A stretch of DNA of 7,602 nucleotides. Origin: an uncultured Microbacteriaceae bacterium. GTDB taxonomy: Bacteria > Actinomycetota > Actinomycetes > Actinomycetales > Microbacteriaceae. The notes beneath the pieces were generated by a model. The model did no database searches, was not told where the DNA came from, and saw nothing but the letters and a program-made list of their open reading frames with translations. Below, one piece after another: positions 6,120 through 7,602 of the stretch. Numbering within the stretch: position 1 is the stretch's first letter; each line of letters begins with the position of its first letter. The stretch is from contig CALBMG010000078.1 of the NCBI GenBank assembly GCA_937896185.1, positions 1 through 7,602 on the forward strand, in the 5' to 3' direction. Both the position numbers and the translations under genes were made by a program.

Positions 6120-7016
6120 TTAATCCTCGCGAACCGGTAACGCGAGACGGCCGATCTGTTCCGCAGAGTAACCACAGCACCCGCCAATCATGACGGCACC
6201 AGCCTCGACCCACTCGGCAATCAGAGCTGGGCCGGCGATTGTGGCCTCGCTCGACCACGACTTCGACACCGGGTCCCAATCCTGGCCGGTATTGGGGTAC
6301 ACGACAAAGGGGATGTCCACCGACGCGGATTCCAGCAGGCCCGTGATCAGTTCGGGGCGAGTGCAGTTGATGCCCACGGCAATAGCATCGGGGTGGGCGG
6401 CGACCAGTGCCGCGGCATCCGCAAACGACTGGCCCGCACAGGTCTGCAGCCCGTCGGTGCACGAAAAGCTGAGCCAGAACGGGATACCCGCATCGAGTTC
6501 CGTGAGGATATCGAGGATGATGGCGGCCTCGACGGTGTCGGGGATCGTTTCGATCGCGAGCAGGTCGGGCTCTGTGTCAATGAGTGCCCCGAGCCGCCGC
6601 GCATGAAATTCGCGGATCACCGAGTCGTCGACGCCATAGTTTCCCCGGTATTCGGAACCATCCGCCAGCGATGCGCCGTAGGGGCCCACACTCGCAGCGA
6701 CCAGAGTGCCTTCCGCCGCGGCCAACCTCGCGGCGACCGTCGACGCACGCAACGCATCGAGCGTTTCGGAATCCGTCCAGCCCCGCGCCGCACACCCCTC
6801 AAATGACAGCTGATAGGCGCCGGTGATGAGAATGTCCGCGCCCGCATCGACGAAATCGCGGTGAGCCTGTTCGATCGCTTCGGGGTTGCTGCGCAACAGC
6901 TCGCCCGTCCACAGTGACGTGTTCAGTTCGTGACCGCGCTCACCCAACGCCGTCGACAGCCCCCCATCCAGCTTGAGGACTGCGGGCTGGGAAGTCGTTT
7001 CAGAATCGGCGGTCAT
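6120..7016 (-). CDS. mmuM: Homocysteine S-methyltransferase
   Basis: A 298-residue cytosolic zinc enzyme of the homocysteine S-methyltransferase family. Known members transfer a methyl group from S-methylmethionine (or S-adenosylmethionine) to homocysteine, giving methionine. Visible motifs are LDGGLSTALGERG (16-28) at the start of the barrel, ITGAYQLS (64-71), ASVGPYG (108-114), AIETIPD (154-160) and GINCT with Cys218. GGCCG, with Cys280 and Cys281, completes the three-cysteine zinc site. Length is normal for MmuM and far shorter than cobalamin-dependent MetH. It is the first gene of a minus-strand unit with the exported serine hydrolase (7 nt downstream) and the membrane protein. ATG 7016 lies 6 nt after a TACACT box and has no Shine-Dalgarno, indicating leaderless expression. 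No mmuP-type S-methylmethionine permease lies beside it, so the physiological methyl donor is open. Confidence 0.92.
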   Translation of the reverse strand: MTADSETTSQPAVLKLDGGLSTALGERGHELNTSLWTGELLRSNPEAIEQAHRDFVDAGADILITGAYQLSFEGCAARGWTDSETLDALRASTVAARLAAAEGTLVAASVGPYGASLADGSEYRGNYGVDDSVIREFHARRLGALIDTEPDLLAIETIPDTVEAAIILDILTELDAGIPFWLSFSCTDGLQTCAGQSFADAAALVAAHPDAIAVGINCTRPELITGLLESASVDIPFVVYPNTGQDWDPVSKSWSSEATIAGPALIAEWVEAGAVMIGGCCGYSAEQIGRLALPVRED

Positions 7017-7022
7017 GCTCTC

Positions 7023-7028
7023 AGTGTA
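7023..7028 (-). promoter_or_regulatory. -10 box TACACT of the leaderless mmuM promoter
   Basis: On the minus strand TACACT is followed by exactly 6 nt (GAGAGC) and then ATG 7016, the same geometry as the oxidoreductase promoter at 3031-3043. The predicted transcription start is the A of the start codon. No convincing -35 is seen at 17-18 bp. No S-box or other methionine riboswitch is possible if the transcript is leaderless. Confidence 0.6.
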
Positions 7029-7069
7029 GGCGGGCGACCGGCCGGGGCCACGTCACGAAAGTTCACACT

Positions 7070-7099
7070 CCGACACGATCGACGGGAATTGGGGACGAT
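7070..7099 (+). promoter_or_regulatory. Possible promoter of the acetyl-CoA synthetase gene
   Basis: CCGACA (7070-7075) and GACGAT (7094-7099) are 18 bp apart. The -10 candidate again lies 6 nt before the ATG (7106), though it lacks the usual first T. The alternative is a leadered transcript using GGGGA (7091-7095), 10 nt before the ATG, as ribosome binding site. The 89-bp divergent region 7017-7105 otherwise shows only a CCGGCCGG palindrome (7038-7045). Confidence 0.3.
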
Positions 7100-7105
7100 G
7101 GAAAC

Positions 7106-7602
7106 ATGCCCGCATCGCCGTCACCACACGCAGCCACAATCGATTCGTTAGGGATCGAGTCGCGACTGTTTGCACCCCCCGCCGAATTCAGTGCGCAGGC
7201 CAATATCGACGAGGCCGAACTGCAGCGACTGCACGCAGCGGCGAGCGCCAACCCGATTGATTTTTGGGAGCAGCAGGCGCGCCGCCTCGACTGGCACCGT
7301 CAATGGGATTCCGTACACACATGGGAACCGGCCCAACCCGTGCAAGGGTCGGACGGTTCGCCACTGACCACGACGGAAGGTGAACCCGTGCTGAGCGTTC
7401 CCCGCGCGACATGGTTTTCCGGCGGCCAGCTCAATGTTGCCGAAAACTGTGTCGACCGGCATGTTGCGGCGGGCCGGGGTGACATTGTGGCATTCCATTT
7501 CGAAGGGGAACGTGGTGACCGCGAGACCGTCACCTATGCTCAACTGCAAACGCGGGTGGCGCAAGCCGCAAACGCGTTGACCGCACTGGGTGTGGTGAAG
7601 GG
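7106..7602 (+). CDS. acs: Acetate-CoA ligase (acetyl-CoA synthetase), N-terminal part, cut by window end
   Basis: The frame is open from ATG 7106 to the last base, giving the first 165 codons. The family activates acetate with ATP to acetyl-AMP and then acetyl-CoA in the cytosol. The diagnostic N-terminal domain is present: FWEQQARRLDW (53-63), ATWFSGGQLNVAENCVDRHV (101-120), and ETVTYAQLQTRVAQAANALTALGV (140-163), the start of the AMP-binding domain. ATP-binding motifs and the regulated C-terminal lysine lie outside the window. Between LDW and WFSGGQLN there are about 39 residues, compared with about 20 in E. coli Acs as I recall it, so this segment carries an acidic, Thr-rich insertion. Propionate-CoA ligase is a possible alternative. 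ATG 7106 fits both the domain start and the upstream promoter candidate. The gene is divergent from mmuM. Confidence 0.9.
   Translation, partial: MPASPSPHAATIDSLGIESRLFAPPAEFSAQANIDEAELQRLHAAASANPIDFWEQQARRLDWHRQWDSVHTWEPAQPVQGSDGSPLTTTEGEPVLSVPRATWFSGGQLNVAENCVDRHVAAGRGDIVAFHFEGERGDRETVTYAQLQTRVAQAANALTALGVVK

Noticed and set aside
6113..6187. Upstream TTG start giving a 379-residue serine hydrolase
   Set aside because: It overlaps the mmuM gene and would place 25 residues before a clear signal peptide; ATG 6112 fits better.
7038..7045. CCGGCCGG palindrome between mmuM and acs as an operator
   Set aside because: It is short and made only of G and C in a GC-rich genome, so chance is likely; it is noted only in the promoter entry.
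7148..7564. Minus-strand open frame of 138 codons near the right edge
   Set aside because: It is antisense to the acetyl-CoA synthetase N-terminus, which has clear family motifs.

Overview
The window looks like a piece of ordinary chromosome from a member of the Actinomycetota. This rests on a moderately high GC content judged by eye, GC-rich third codon positions, and two genes whose start codon lies exactly 6 nt after a TANNNT -10 box (leaderless expression, common in this phylum). I cannot name genus or species. There is no phage, insertion sequence, CRISPR array, rRNA or tRNA. Genes are densely packed and none looks broken; the two edge genes are cut only by the window.

Left part (1-2980): three hydrolase genes and a regulator. 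A 5'-truncated NylB/EstB-type serine hydrolase (+) converges with, and overlaps by 9 bp, an alpha/beta hydrolase (-). A 188-bp intergenic region separates that hydrolase from a divergent TetR-family regulator. The region holds a perfect 7-bp inverted repeat that is the best candidate for the TetR operator. A small phospholipase/carboxylesterase follows the regulator with an ATGA stop/start overlap. The simplest reading is a TetR-controlled module with one hydrolase on each side; its inducer and substrates cannot be read from the sequence.

Middle (2981-4135): a Gfo/Idh/MocA oxidoreductase of the dihydrodiol-dehydrogenase-like type. It is apparently expressed as a leaderless transcript from a promoter overlapped by a perfect 6-4-6 inverted repeat. 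It converges with the next operon, with a GC-rich hairpin between them.

Right part (4136-7016, minus strand): a three-gene transcription unit read right to left. It holds a zinc-type homocysteine S-methyltransferase (mmuM-like), then 7 nt later an exported class A beta-lactamase-like serine hydrolase with a C-terminal SH3-like domain, then after a 24-nt gap a six-helix membrane protein resembling an ABC exporter transmembrane domain without its ATPase. The start codon of the last gene sits inside an 8-bp stem, which suggests coupling to translation of the gene before it. Divergent from mmuM is the 5' end of an acetyl-CoA synthetase gene, cut by the window end.

I see no clear multi-gene novel system. 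The items most worth following are the lone ABC-type transmembrane domain and its occluded start codon, the TetR/two-hydrolase module with its operator, and the atypical beta-lactamase-like protein.
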